A stretch of DNA of 64,000 nt from Paragonimus skrjabini miyazakii (GCA_014338405.1 JTDE01002334.1:36564-100563); one strand, 5' to 3'; counted from the stretch's first letter, positions 28,901 through 44,200 are shown. The notes: generated by a model from the sequence alone, not told the origin. A program made the numbers and translations.

Positions 28901-31900
28901 CACTTAATATATGCACTGAGTATCGATTGTTCCAAATCTGTGCGCACGAGACGAGAGAATGACCTATATGAATCAATGAATGGATGAAAATAAATGATAC
29001 ACGAGTACAAGCCAGACCGGGTCACACACGGGATACACCTTTAGCCACAGAATGTGAACTACCAGGTTGATATGATCTTAGGTAAGTGAGTTATTTGCCA
29101 TTCGGATACTGAAAATGTGGGCAAGTTGAGAACTGTAACGCCGTAACTGATCCGCTAATTCCAATCGATAACCCGATGATGAGGACTTTGCAGTTAAAAG
29201 GCTGTCAGAGGCTATACTTAGTCTACCAATAAGTTTCCATCAATACGGAGTAGCTAGGGATTTAAAGTGTAAAAACGTCAGTGACACTTTCAACCGTCAT
29301 CCGCTCACACGGGAACACACACGTAGTGACAATTCATACCTATCTTGGTTCGGACTGTTTAGGTATATCTTATTCCCCCCTTTCCCGGTTCTTCCACACA
29401 GTATTGCATATGAGGATCCTCTTGCTGAAACTGACCATAGTCACTACTATATGTACATCTTACGCAAAAAGCACAGAGTCATCACTACTCTTTTTAACAG
29501 GTAGACAACTTATCCTAACAAACAAATAATATTGGAAAGTAGTGGGTAGAATGCTGCCTGAATAGCCTATATGGGATAATAAAATATGTAGAAAATTATG
29601 AGAAACATCTGCGAAAAAGATTGTACGACCACCATGTGAGTCGTGGTTTTACAGTGGTTTGGTACGAGATGCATCCGCCACTTCGCTTCAGTATCGATTA
29701 GGTACACTTCTGAAGAGAAACAGCAGTACACTGGAGCCTGACCTCCTTCATGCCCACGTTAAAATAGTCTCTAGTTCAGCGGTCAATTCGCATGTTTTGG
29801 CGAGCTAAAAAGCCCCATAGGTTGTCTATGGAGGCGAGATTAATATGGTAAGTCGGCCAGCCGACAGTATTAGCTCTTGGATGAAGTAGACATTCCTTTG
29901 TTATATACAATGCACGAATTGAGACGGTTTCCTGCTAGAAAATGGCACTCCGATGCGAAACTGAAGAAGTGAATAACNNNNNNNNNNNNNNNNNNNNNNN
30001 NNNNNNNNNNNNNNNNNNNNNNNNNNNNNNNNNNNNNNNNNNNNNNNNNNNNNNNNNNNNNNNNNNNNNNNNNNNNNCGTCCGGACTTCTGAATAAAAGA
30101 GTTGGCGCGTCCGGATCGCCATTTAAAACAACCGTTCCACTCACATCAAAAATTGTGAAGATCCTCCACTTGATCAGCGAACGTACAGTGTGTCAACTGA
30201 AGCGAACTCCCTCCCTCCGAATAGCATGCTAATAAAACCAAAATCAACATGTCCGTCACCCAGGCATAAAAAAAATGTTGCTGACGAGTTCGGCAAATGT
30301 GATTTTCAGGTCGTAATAGGCCATGTTGCATTTGTAGGCGACAGCGAACTGGTTTTATTCATACTTCAATTATGCAGTCCGTGGAACAGCTCCTGCAGAG
30401 CCATCCAGTTTCGGTGCTGATTTCAGATCGGAAGTACGTGTTACAATCAAAGCTAGTCGCAACATCACAAGACTGTTCGTGCAACACTCGCTTCGTATGT
30501 TTTCTGTCATTCTCAAATGGCGCCTAGTAACACTTCCAAGCATCCGCAGTCATCCGGCAACCTCTTGTATGCTAAGGTACATCTGTTGGAAAGCCAAAAT
30601 TTTCCTTTTTTCCAAATCGATCACTGGCGTGTTGTAGTCGAACCAAACGTGGGATACTAGTCACATAGGAGTCACTTACAAGACAAGTTCACGCCCACAC
30701 CACTGTTAATGTAGCCTAGGAAATGAGACTTCGACAAAGTCATAACACGCAATCAGTCCTTAACGCAACTGTCGTCTACGTGGTCGGTTAACGTTGGACC
30801 AGCACATAAGCCTGGAGGTATGACAGCAAAATAAAGTGGCCTTATACCTTTATAGTACCATTCACAGGAAATATCTTCGGGGGAGAGCGTGTTTGTAATG
30901 GGAGTGCGATGCAGTGAGCAGGAAAAATTCATCACTTAAGATCCGTGATGGCAACTAAGCATTCATAATGAACGTACGGGTCACACCGGGATGGATGTGA
31001 ACATAAAGTGAAATCCATTCACAAATGAACAGAGCTTTCGCATTCACATAGACGTTTCAGTCATCTCCTTTCGAAAAGAAGCAGTAAATTCGAGTTACGC
31101 TCTGATTATGGCTCGTCATTAGTACATATCCTTCCCACGACCGAGACGAGAAAGTTGGCCACGCTTTTACTGCGCTACTGATCTCAAATTAGGCGCCAGT
31201 GAATTGTCACATGCGAACGCTCAGCCACATTCGCTTGTGAGTAATGCTCGGTTTATTTGATCGCCTCAAGAGGAGATACCGTAACTGTCCTGCTCACCCA
31301 TATCAACGATCCCAAAATTAGGATTTTTCTCCGGTTGATATCACTTGTTGAGCAATATTTTCTCTTACTGATAAGCACTAGGAGATTTGGACCTATGTAA
31401 ATTAAAAACCATTTACAAGTGATCGTGGCCGTCGAATTCCGACAGACTTTCTGTTAGCCTCTTCGGAGCACAGTGCTTCTTTTCAAAAGGGGTTGGATGG
31501 AAAATCTACAGGAATGTGACACCCGCGACCAACATTCAAGTTATACAAACTAAAACTCCCTATTACTCACCAGGATGTCGGTATATTATTATACCACAGA
31601 CCTCCTAAAAGTGAGTACGCCATCGAGTGAGATTTTCTTGCAACTTCTTAGCACCCAGCATACAGTGATGAAGGATGTATGGAACGATAATATTAATATA
31701 ATAACAACATCGGTAATGTCTTCGAAGGGGGGGGGACTGGAGCAACAAATTATCCGACGTCAAGCATTTACTGTGGTGCCACAGTACTATCATACGCCGA
31801 CCGAAATACTGTCAGGCAGCTCAAGCTTAAGTAAAAGCCAAGTGATAATCATCCGGATTCAGTAACTTTCAACTAGGTCGACTGAACGAATTCGAAGCGA

Positions 31901-34900
31901 GGATCTTATGTCGGGTGTACATGAGGGCTTATACCGTTACAACGACGTGTGTAAACTGTTCACAACTAGTTTTATTTACGCATAGATCACCGTACTGCTT
32001 CTATCACAAAGGAAACTAGGTCCAGTTTAATGCCGAAATTGTTTCGTGTATAGTTATGTTTAGTCAAATGAAAAGAAGTGTGTACCTTTCAAACTTGATT
32101 CTTGTACATGAATATGACCTCCAGAGAGTTCGATTCTGCAGAAAGTACTGTACTCTATATATTTCAAACAAAATTGGTATTATGAAATATATCGGCTTTT
32201 CAGCAGCACCGTCGACTGAACAGTAAACATTAATTAAAATGACGGCAGCGGATAAAGGAACGCAATTATACGAGCCTTAAAAGAGGACGTTGAAGTTGGG
32301 AATCTGAAAATGGCCTGACAGTTTAAATAAGAGCTCTTAAGAGAGAAGTTAACTGGACAGTCTACTGGAAACATTTACAACAATATAACTAAGCGGTCAA
32401 ATAAACACAGGCAGTTGTGAGTAAGCAATAGAAAATGCAAGAAACATCGGAACGGTCGGGATAAAGACAGCTCTCAACAGAACTCACCTTGTTACCAAGT
32501 CCCAATTCATCTAACAGCAGCCCCATCTCTAAGCCGTGACCATAGAGACTGGCCAGTAGACGAGGGAGTGGTTGCATGACACTAAACCGATAGGTAGCCA
32601 CATCGTATGCATACACCTCGGTTGTGACACCCAACACATGGAATGCCAGACTACGTTCATCTCGTGTGCCGGTCGGGTAATCGTCCGGATCTTCCGCGTC
32701 CAGACCAGTAGCAACATCATCGACTTCTGAGCCACTGCAAGGCAGCGGCTGAACACGGAAGCGACGATCCATAATGCCCACGCGATACTCAAACGCCTGT
32801 GAGGAGCAGGGGAACATGCAAGGATTTCTCATCTAATCTGGTTACAAAAACAAAACAATATACAAACACTCAAGTTAGTGTAATCTTAGAAAGTCATTTT
32901 TGCAAACAGCCATTTTTCCTTATTCTCAGTAGGCTCCAACAGTCACATGAGCTATGTGCGAAGAAAACGTGCAAAGCAGAACAAGTCACATAGATAAGCA
33001 AGCGTCACAGGCGATGGAGCGAAACGGATTACTGGAGGACGATGTTGGTTAATGCGCGAGATTGACACATGTACCCAACATGAGAAGCGTGCTCGTCAGT
33101 ATGGAGCGGTTCGCGCCCGCTCGAGCTTCGAGTGGCTTGTTGGTAATTGGCCAAAGTAGGTGAACAGTTTGCGCGAGCTGTTTTGTCCAGTCAGACGTGG
33201 ATTGCATGGTCTGATGACAATGGTTTCCGTCGTAGACAACAAGCGCATTCAGGCAGCTTTGTTGTGAACTATACAGATAAGTTGGAATGCGTTTTCTGTT
33301 CGAACTTCACTGGAATCCATCGGGTTGGAACCAAAGACGTTGAACTATTGCGAAGGCAGTTCGGAAACGTACTACCCTTGAGCGGTACCCGGGGCATACT
33401 AACACCGGGTCGCATTTCGTCGAGACAATGGTAGATGAAGAGGGAGAGGGACAGATAAGTACGGAGGTATAACAAAAGAGAACAGAAGAAAGAGGAAACG
33501 AAAAATAATGGGGCTCCCGGAGAGAGAAGAACAGCTAACTACCTTGCGGATACAGGCTTGACATTAATTGTAATATAAATTGTAGGATGAATCCAATCAA
33601 CGACGTACAAGGTCGCAAACATCTCAACCCGGTAAATGGCATTCACTAAGCTTGCTAGAGATTTTACAGACCGTAACCAAGTCACTACCTGACTGTTTTA
33701 CGAGTATCTCCAATCACTGGCAACCGCACTGAGCGATGTGCCGTATAGCTGACATCTATAAGGAATATACGAAAAAATAATAATTTTCAGTAAGTGGTTG
33801 CGAACTTGCACATTTCCCAAACGCACGCTGCTCGCACAGTCAGTTCATTTGACACCGGCTAAGTGATGGAGAAAACGGTTGTTAAATACCGAGAGCCTAA
33901 ACACATCTTCCACACGAGTGGGTCATGTCTCTGACACACAAACCAAAACCGTAAAAATACGGCGACATGTTGTTAATAAGGCTAGTCTGTGATACATACG
34001 GCTGTCTTCTTACTGTAGCGGACTTGCGAACAAAGAATTAACCAGATGTAGCGTGATATCAAGACAACATACATCAAATGGGTATTCAGCTTGATGAATT
34101 ACACTTGCTGTTCGAAACAGCTTGAGTGGCTATAACATAACAAATCGCACGACAAGAACGAAAACCATGGATGTAAGTGACCGCCTGCACTTAAAAATCA
34201 TGTCTTGCAAAGCAAACTTGACAGAAACCGGGGGAAACAGCAAAAGGCAAATATTAAAAGTTTGAATAAAAGGCAACCAAGTGATGTGTACTTAACATTA
34301 CGTGGAAACAATCAAACCAACTGCATCAGGAGAACCACAACACACATACGAGCAGCGGCTGAGTTCAACAAAGCTGGTAGAATCGGAAAAACGCGACGTT
34401 CGGAAATGGTCGCCTCTCAGCAATAATAAGGTTTGGCCACCAAAAGAGCGACCATGTGTTCGACCTGTGGTTGACTCGAATTCAGAGCAGCATTTAAACC
34501 AGCACGTTATGTGACGACAAATATCTCGTAAAGAAAAAGGTGTTACATTAGTGTTAGAGGCGAGAGTAGAAGTAGCGGCCGCATCAGCGGTAACTGGTAT
34601 TGATGGCAACTTAACGAACGAGGCCTATGTACTCCAATCATTCGGACTAGCAGACCAATCGTCTAGCGTGTCCTCCTCCTCCTCATCGCAACCAAGAACT
34701 TGACCAGAAAGTACTGTGGCTCGGGCCGCTGCCCACCTCAACAGTAACGTGGAATATCCTAGAAGAAAACGTTACTAAGAAGATCAAAGATCAATAAAAC
34801 AAGAGTAAGCGAAAAAATTAGAAATGGTACGGATGCAAATACGCCATTGACTGTGATACACCGTCATTTCGGATAGCGTTTCCAACCAGCGGTTGGAATG

Positions 34901-37900
34901 ATCACGGAGATCCCAGCCAAGCAGGCGACACCTACTCACTTTGCTCAGTGAAGCAGTCACGGTCTTTATATTTCGTGACCATGTTGCTGCTTGATCACCA
35001 CGTGGTTTCACCCAACTGTTGGAGTCCTACAAACAGGGTTAACCCGTACGCGTTCAAGCCAAGCTTAACTGTTTCGTTCGAAGAGTGCTTACTGCACAGT
35101 CAAATCTATTACTTACACGAACAACAACGACAGCCAAATCTGAAGGTAACACCAACTACACATATCAGAAAAGCAGTGGATGTTTTAAGTGTGGATGATT
35201 CTTAGTATGCCTAGGCTGAATTTTCGCTTTTCACTTCAGAACAACATGATCGGACACAATTATGCAATTGTCAGCAAGTAAACGAGGGGAAAACGCAACA
35301 TTTCGTTAACAACAGGTTAACTTGTCTACGCCGGTGGCCTTACTAGACATTAGCCCGAGTAATCTGTCGTTCGAGAACTTGTTCCAGTAATACACACAGT
35401 CGCCCACGTAAACCGATGGACGAATGTTTGGATAAGTCAAATTTAGCAATCGCTCCGAAACAGCTAACATCAAACACATATCCTGGAGGATCAGAAGTAA
35501 AAGTCAACAGAACAGAAGTATTTGCCTTATAGAAAAAACAACGCATGAGTATATGGTTCCGAGAAATGGGGGGGGGGACGATTTCAGTGGAAAACATAAC
35601 ATGACCATACAAGAAGAGCAAGCCCGCCAAGCTGTCAAGCAAGTGAGATGAGACGCAGCAATGAAGAAAACCGATACAATGCAGCGTGACAGACGGCTTA
35701 AATTTCAAAGCAAGCCTATGTGAAGTAAAATAAAGTTTCCAGTATTACTGTGCGGCGTGTAGCACATTGGTCTCTACACGGACAGCGTCAGATCCCAAGG
35801 ACCTTGATGAGCTTTGTTGGTCTCAATAGGTCATACGTACGCGAACCAAACGCTATCACGTCATATTCCATTCACACGAGCTGGAGACGATCGCCTGATA
35901 AGTACATTACGATCCTGGACTCAGATTCCCCATAGAAATCCAGACGATAACTCACATTTCTGGGAAGCAACTATGTTAGACGTAGACGAACATAACTGTC
36001 AGTGGTTTTTGTAATAAAGATATGTGACTCCTGAGTTATCCTCGCTTTCGATCTTGGCAGGGTTATCATCACACCGTGTACTTTCTTTATGCATTACGGC
36101 AGTGATGTCAGCTACGTCACACTAGTAAAGGTGTCAGTTATTACATTAAGTGTACATAAATAGGTACAACGGAAATGAATGGAGTTAAAACCTGCCGAGC
36201 TATGATACCAGTGGTAAGCCTAATTAGTACTGCAGTAGGTAGAAGTAGTCGCCTTTCATTTACTCCAGAACTTTATACTGGAAAGCCCGTTAGTGACGTT
36301 TGATTTTTGCATTCTCAAAAAGTAGAACCTAACCAGTTATCAGTCAATCAATCCGCTGTGACCGGATTCGTCTTTAGTTGGACTCAACAAGCCTCAAATA
36401 GCTGAACTGAAGTTCGAAGCAATAATCACTACATCACTAGAACTAGACCACTGGTCTTGTGAGCGTTGCTGGAGGAGTTAATGAGATTTGAATAAGGGGT
36501 AACTGATCATGAGATGGATCGTGTCCATCACATCAAACTTATTTCTTCAAGTAACACTAATTACAAAACCATCAAATGAAATTTCAATCTGACACATTTC
36601 GCACCTAATGACAGTGTTGACGGCGACGTTTTTGATCAAAAACAAAGCCCAAGCAAATCCCAAATCTCTCTCCAAGAATAACACAGGCATGTAATTAGTA
36701 ACATGAGTGCTACACCCGTTTTGTCCGGCTGCCCAAACTATAGAGAAGAGCTGGAACATGTGGCGTATTTAGTACATACAAAAAGCAACTATCTGAGCAT
36801 TAGATTTACCAATGAAAACAAACATCAAAATAATTGAAGCAAAACATAGTTCCCACACAGAAATGAAACTCGGTGGGCGGTTTCAGAACAAATGAAGTGA
36901 GCGAGTTCCACACAAACGAACCAGTATCGTGGGGAGACCAAACCTGAGTATCGTTAGGCAAGTGAATATAATCACATGTGATTGCGTAGTAAGAGCCGCC
37001 ACAAACGAAAAACAAAAAAAAATGAGAAAGGTATTAAAACGACAAAACGTCACACAACAAGAGCCCCGCTTCTGATAGGTTGTTAAGTCCTTGAATGAGC
37101 AATGTCTTTCGAGCTCCAGCAACAGAAGCAGGAACGCCCTTCAGAGTCAACGTCACACACCAAATGCTTGTTTGTCGCTTATAACCTAGACTGGATCATT
37201 GACAAAGTGTCACGAGCTGTAGGTTACCATTCGCGAAACATGTCCAAATTACTGAAGGCGATACAGTGAGACCCACAGGTTCACTGGTACACAAGCCCCG
37301 TCGGAATAGAGAGTAGGCTATTGGATTGTTTCACGGTGCGTGTGTACTTCCTTTTCGCTACTGTAACGCTGTAGACAAGACGGTGAACGACAACAACCTT
37401 TGAGTATTATTCTTTCGAACAGGCTAACCTCAGAGGTCGAACTAATCAGTTACGCCGAACATGAATATACATCGTTAGACAAATAACACCTTGAATACAC
37501 TATGGAGATACCTTTGCTTCTGCGCGTTAAACCGTAAAACTTGTGGAAAAGAGGAACATAGGCTGGAATCCATGGCAAAAGCAATAAAAGAACTGTAAAC
37601 AAAAAACGTACCTGACGCGCTTCAGCTAGAACAGATTTGAACAGCTGATAGTCTGAGCTGGCGACCTGTACCGTTAGACCAAGTACACTTATCATGTTGC
37701 CCATTATTTCGAAACCGGACGCCCATTCCAATTCTTCCTGGACGTGAACACGAGTCTCTCGTTGCATTCCGTTCATGTCCTAAGAGAAGCAAAAATAAAT
37801 TAACGAGAAGTCAAGAAAGCAAGTACCACGGGACACTCAGCTACGTGATCCGGATCTTCCAGGTTTAGTTGACGGATGGAGACAAACGGACTTTGATAGC

Positions 37901-38224
37901 CAAGAAGGCTGACTATCAAAACAGGAGAGGTGGGAAGCATATTTCGTAAAATAGAACAGAATAACTACCAATGAGAGACGTAATCAATCTTAAAGACTCC
38001 ACTTATTTGAGTAGTACCATCAGATCGAACGATATTCAGAGAACGTATTACAAGTTGAGGAAAAAGTGGTCACAATAAAGGCACAGGCGAAACAACTCAA
38101 TAGAATACAGCTTTTACACTAAAAGGCATTTGTTGCAATACAGCACACTAGCTTACAAGTGGGATGAATACAGTCAAACTACCTAAATGTATGTAGCAGT
38201 TTGAGATAATTAGGACTCCAACAC

Positions 38225-38266
<42 letters not shown>

Positions 38267-41200
38267 TAATATAATTTCCTAAAGCGCTTACATGGACGTG
38301 ACTTACCTGCACAAAACCAAGCAGCCGAAGTAAGGAACGAATGTAGTCAAGAAAAGAACTCCGACCGGCAGAACTCCACCAACCTTGGGGGCAGGAAGGG
38401 CTACCGCAAAGTGGCCTCATGTTGGTCAGGCTGCCTAAAATGAACGCTATATCGCGAAATACATCTAGCAGGCGTTCGAAAGGATGGAATCGCGTTCTAC
38501 CTAAAGCGATCCCGGCTTGCCATACGAGTACCCGAGGCTCGGGCTTCACACGAAAATCCGTCTCCATCTCGTCATCAGTCGGGCCGGCAGTGGAAGAGGT
38601 TCCATGGGAAGCATGTGCAAAGCCAGCGCTGCCAGACGAACCCCATTCGAAAGGATTCGCTCGACGAAGTCTACGGATGAGTCGAGTGAACCAAGAATAG
38701 TCGGAAGAGTCAGTAGTGTTTGGACCGCCCGATGTGTTCGCATCAGTGGTAGCATCCTCCGAAGCGTTGTCCAACCCACTAGGTCGGACGTAGAACTCCG
38801 GAAGCACAGCAGAGTTAGCTACAAAGGCTGCCTCCAATCGAGCCAAAATGCGGACCAACACGTTGTTGTGTTCCAGCAACTGTCTGGCCTATAATGGATT
38901 GAAACAAACAATCAGACAGTTGACTTTCGTGATCACAAAAGGAACAGCCAGAACCCGACTAACAACGTCTGAGGTTTAAAGAGAGACAAACCTTAAACGA
39001 CTGTAAAAGTACACTCACCAGACTGATGACTGTGTACACCTGACAGCTCAGACTCAGCAAGCTATCCGACTCCGTATGGTCATCATAAACATATTGCTGC
39101 AGTAATTTCACGTAGGACTGCGAATGAGAAAAGGATGGATGAAAAGATGACGAGTAACGGGAACTGGCACAGCTGGTAAGCAATGGCGCTACAAGCTAAA
39201 TGTTAAATAAAGCTGTTTTGAACAGCATCACTCAAACGAGCTCCCGATAGACTGTTTACTCACTCTGGTAAACTGAATCGCGAAAACCCGACGATAGAAC
39301 GGTTCACGAAGTAGAATGCTCATGATCACAAGCGAGGCTGCTGAACGAACAGCTGAGGAACGGGGTACAAAGATGTGCAAATATATGGACAATGCGTTGG
39401 ATAAACAAAGGTTTGGGAAGATTCAACAATTGGAAAGCACGAACAAGAACAGGTTCGGAACAGACAAAGTTGCTTGATATGAGAATCGGATTTCAGTGGT
39501 TAACAGTAGTCGAAGATATCGCACATACGTGAATCACCCCCGAATTACGATTAGCATGGACAGAACATCACTCATAGCTGGTCGTAGCCATTGCATCCAC
39601 ATAAACTTCTCAGCCAGTCCCATTTCGAAAAGAACTAGGCTCGCGTTTTGCTCTTGTCGGGGTCCGTTAATAGTGCATATTCTTGTCGCGGCCAGACTAG
39701 AACTCCAGTCACGCTTCAATGAGATAATCTAGTTGACTAATGTGCCAAGTCCTTATAATAAACACCAGCGGACTATCATGAGCAAAAGTTCAGCCACATT
39801 TGCATGTGTGTAAAGTTTAGAATGTTTAGTTACCCCAAGGAGACTCTCTAATTAACCCATATCGATAAACCCAAGGCTGGGATTTATTTCCAAGTTGGAA
39901 TCACAGAAATCACTAGATTTGCTGAGGACAGTCGCTATCGACGAATCCCAACAAGACTTAAATTCCAGAACAGCGTTTCTTTCCAAAGAAGACTGGCTGG
40001 AAGTTTTACCTGAATGAGGAAGCTGTGAGCAACTGTGCTGTCCAACTTATATAAAACAAAGCCCTACTACTTGTCAGGAAAAGATATTAAGGGACCAAAG
40101 TGAAATGCGACAGAATGTGAGCAGGACCGAAATGATTAACAGTTCCAATGGACATTTTGATTGAGATATTACATGTGAATCTGAAATGAATCTGAATGTA
40201 TGAAAACGTCAACGAAGATATCACATTAAGAGATAATGGACGTTAGAAACAGTGTAGCCGAACTGGAGTATAGAACAGGTCGGAACAAGAAACGAACCTA
40301 CCGCGCCAAGTTAAACAATATTTTTCTAAAGTGACTGCCAACCAGCAGTGAGGCTGTGACATTTCCCCATGTGGCAAGACGGGCAAGATTCCGGGTCCAT
40401 CAGGAGCCGCAGAGGAGGCAGCATCATTGTCTGGAGAAGTGGAAATTGATTCGACAAAAACTGGGAGAAACAGCCCGAGTAGGGCATGACAAATCACTGG
40501 TCTTAGGCTAGGTACTCGGTCGCCGAGTCGTGGGAGCCAACGAAGAAACAGAGTGAAGAACATGGTGATGCTGTAGACGTCCGCGTGTTCGCAGGAGCAA
40601 TAGAGTGGACGAGTTGACAAACTACTCGATGTACGCTGCACGAAAATATTACAAGAAACAAAAAACCGTATTTACATTGTAAAAAAACTAATCTACATAA
40701 GTGCGACCAGAAAACAGTAAACCAGTGGAAGTAAACAACGGTGGTACTATAATAAACTATTCAGAGTACACAAACAATACACAACAATGCAGTAGGAAAT
40801 GCGTTACGGAAGTTGGTGGCTAGATTGTACACATAAAATACTGTAGTGAAAATGGCGGTAGTATGGAAAATGGCATAGAGAGCGTGCATTTCTAAAATGA
40901 GAGAAAGCCCTACGAAAACGAAGAATGTTTAGCAATGAGACAGAGTCGTTTAAGTATAAGGGTAGTGTTTATAGGAACAGAATTGGGGCAGATTCAGCCT
41001 ACAACTCTGAAAAATCACTTCTAAAGGATGAAGATATCAAAGGCATTGAGACTTGACCACAGGCATTTGCGTTCAATCGCATACAACGGATAGGAATGAG
41101 GTCAATCAAGTCTATTCAAACACCACTGCCGGTTGTGTCGTGTTTAGGAAAATATCAACATGTCCGTGAACACATTATACACTGTCCCTAGCTGTTGTAT

Positions 41201-44200
41201 CCTTTTTCATGTGAAATCGATAAATAAATAAAAAGTGCAGCAGCCAGCGAAACTAACTCAAGAGCCGATCACTAGAACTGAGTCTGGGAAACCACACTGA
41301 CATTCACGGGTAGTACGTTTGATTGCTCAGTACGTTTGGGGCTGATGAGAACCAAATATGTAGAAGCGGTCGAACACCACTGTTCACAAAAATGTACGCC
41401 CTTTCTCAAGCCACCAACTTACTGGCGTGAGATACGGTGGCCGATCGATGATTTGACAAGCAAAGATACGAAAGCAATCGATAGCGAGCAAAGGACTGTG
41501 TTATGAACGACTACATGGCCCAGCTAGATTATGACTGAAGATAGTGGAGAAGATGGCTATTAGTCGGATTCAATAACGTCAGTTACCATTATATGGCTGA
41601 GTCACCCGCAAAATAAGGCTAATTCAACGGGACAACGAACTGCATCATGAATTTGTTTTAGAGATGCCACCTAACCCGCAAGTATAAATCATGCTTGTTT
41701 GCAATGTATGGGTAATTCAACATTGAATGGTCGAATGTGGATAGAAGTTCTGCAATGTCCTATCTCTCCTCTTTCCACTGTTCTTAAAACAGCGCTTTGT
41801 GCAAGTTCACAGCCGCTAAACATCAGTATCAGCCACTGATGTATCGCCACCGACGATCAAATCGCAAAGAGAATGCAAACTCGTCAAGATGGACCTCAAT
41901 GATTTGAAAACGTGAATGCACATAGCTGCAATAGGAAAGTCTAATCCGATTAGGCAAAAAGCCGACAACATGTAAAGCGGATAAGCGTTAGAACGCCCCG
42001 GGTTAGTCCCCTACACCCATAAACATAACTTATTACACACCCACCAAACAATGCTCCTATTATGCGCAACCAGCAATGAGTAGGGCAATAAAACGTCCAG
42101 AATTGACAGAGTTGACTACATGTGGAGCAGAGTGTAAGTGAATGAATGAAACGGTGAAAAGCGTGCTCAAAATCAATTCTCAAGTCAATCGTCCAACAGA
42201 ATTGAAGCACCAATTTTCGATTCGCATAGTTGGCCCGTTTCACAAATTACCAAACTAATTAATCATTGCCCTATTCGTGTTAAAAATGTGTCTATGGCGT
42301 TGCACGTTACCTGTGAATATTCACCAGTTGAACTTGAATACCGGATTGAGTCAGGCACTGGAGTTGACGATTAACACGGGCCGAAGCGATAAAACGACTA
42401 AGAACAGACCCAAAATGAAGTTGCGGACGATAGTGCCTTAGGAATAAAATCGAATCACGCACACAACCGGGTAGTAGCTTGTAAATTGTATAGCGCGAAG
42501 TTTTCCATCGTCGCAATTCTGACAAGTAGCAGTATGTGCCGTTCCAATTGCTCAAGGGTAGTCAGTGAACTGTTATTATCGTCAACCTCCTTAGCTCTCG
42601 CACGAACAGAGTTTAGCTAATACCTTGTGGTCATGTTAAATGTGTGGGTATCCGTCCAACTTTCAACTTGAAATGGTGTGAGATGTGTTGCATAGGAAAC
42701 ACATGTGACGGTTCGAAGGAACTGCAGAGCGGTCAAGCGATAATGTGGTCACGGGTCACGAAACGTTTGACCATCCCGTCCAGCAAGATCACTAGGTGTT
42801 GTTCACCTGGTTGGGGAGTTTGCGATCATTCACGCGGCTGTCTGTACATACTCTCCGACATGGTAGTGTCGCAGTCAACGACAAGGTTGTGTTCGTAAAA
42901 GTGTTGACTCTCATTTTACAGGATGCCCCACTGATTGTATTCCCCTTCTGACTCCTTTTAACCTTCCACATTTGTGCTTATTTATCACTTTAATGGTTTG
43001 TAGACGACTGTCAGGGCTAACGGCAACCCGAGTCATAGTACTTGCGGTTAAGGTTCAAGGGCGAAAACGAATGAGTAAGCCAGTGAATGGATGAAAAGCA
43101 AACAAAGCTTGACGTCTGGTAGCTCGTACAAAAAGGGCTGAAATCCCCATGAACTCTTCAAAAATTTGTTTAGAAGTCCGTACATGCCCAAAATCTCCCA
43201 AAGTGGCCGCACGGCTTGACCGGTGAATGTGAAAATCGTCTTGGAAAGAAGGAAACTTCTTTCTTACTACAATTAATAGAATGAGAGGTTTACGTATATC
43301 AGAACACTTGGGTGTTCTTAAAAAAATTTGCAACCAAAGTTTCGGTTGAAATTCTTCATCCCACTAGACCGTGTACCAAATACGCAGATAATACGTGTGT
43401 TTAATCCATTTTATTGCGAAATGTCACCAGAGGTAGTTCGCAGGTTTTTAACATGACGAGACAAAAATATCTACCTGTTTTCGAAAATGAATTTATTCGA
43501 CCGCAGTTGAAGTGGATAATAGCTATGCTTAAAAAACAATATCACTTGGTTTGTTAAAGACTCTCCTTGTGCAAAACTTCTACCTGTTGGATGAATGAAG
43601 CTAAAAGTTGACTACATCTGAGCGTTCGGAGACAAAAAGCCGGAACACATACGTTGTGGTCATTTCGAAAGTTTACAAATACAGGTGAAAATAACATTTA
43701 TAGCAATGAGAGAGCCAAATACACAAATGAGCACACGTGACACAATTCTACATAGGTATGATCATGAGTTCTTGTTGAGGTACAGATTGAGGAACATTTT
43801 GAACACAAAGGTCAAAAAAGTACGGAGATAAATGTAACCGTAAACTCCTTAGGATTTTGCATAGCTGTTGAGCGTGTGTGATCGTGTAACCGCTGGTAAC
43901 GCACAACCGATGGATCACGTTTCAACTCTGGGCACGCGCATCAGACTGATGTTGACGAAATCAATAACTAATACTAAATAGCTTGAGGTGTTACTAGTTA
44001 ACTAATCCGTCCAAATTATAGTAGTAAAAATGGTAATTTAGCACCTTACTTAAGAACGAAAAAATAATTAAGACAATTTGATTCACCGTTAAAATTTTCA
44101 CTGTACGGAACCTATGGGTAAAATAAGGGAAAGTGTCAAACGCACAAAACAACGCAACTAACGTCATTCGCGATAAGACAAATAGTGAATATAACACATA

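Noticed and set aside
33147..33434. 95-codon plus-strand frame starting MAKVGEQFARAVL
   Set aside because: No recognisable domain, no splice context and opposite to the host gene inside its intron. Length is within what chance frames reach here.
34630..34765. Minus-strand acidic frame (LLLRWAAARATVL then CDEEEEDTLDDW) after a pyrimidine-rich acceptor-like site, suggesting an extra UBR-like exon
   Set aside because: The flanking exons at 37612 and 32796 join in phase 0 without it. Its acceptor needs a different phase and no good donor follows before the stop. It may be a skipped or cryptic exon, but the sequence does not support calling it.
38419..38894. Two long plus-strand frames
   Set aside because: They are antisense shadows of the UBR-like exon at 38307-38888.
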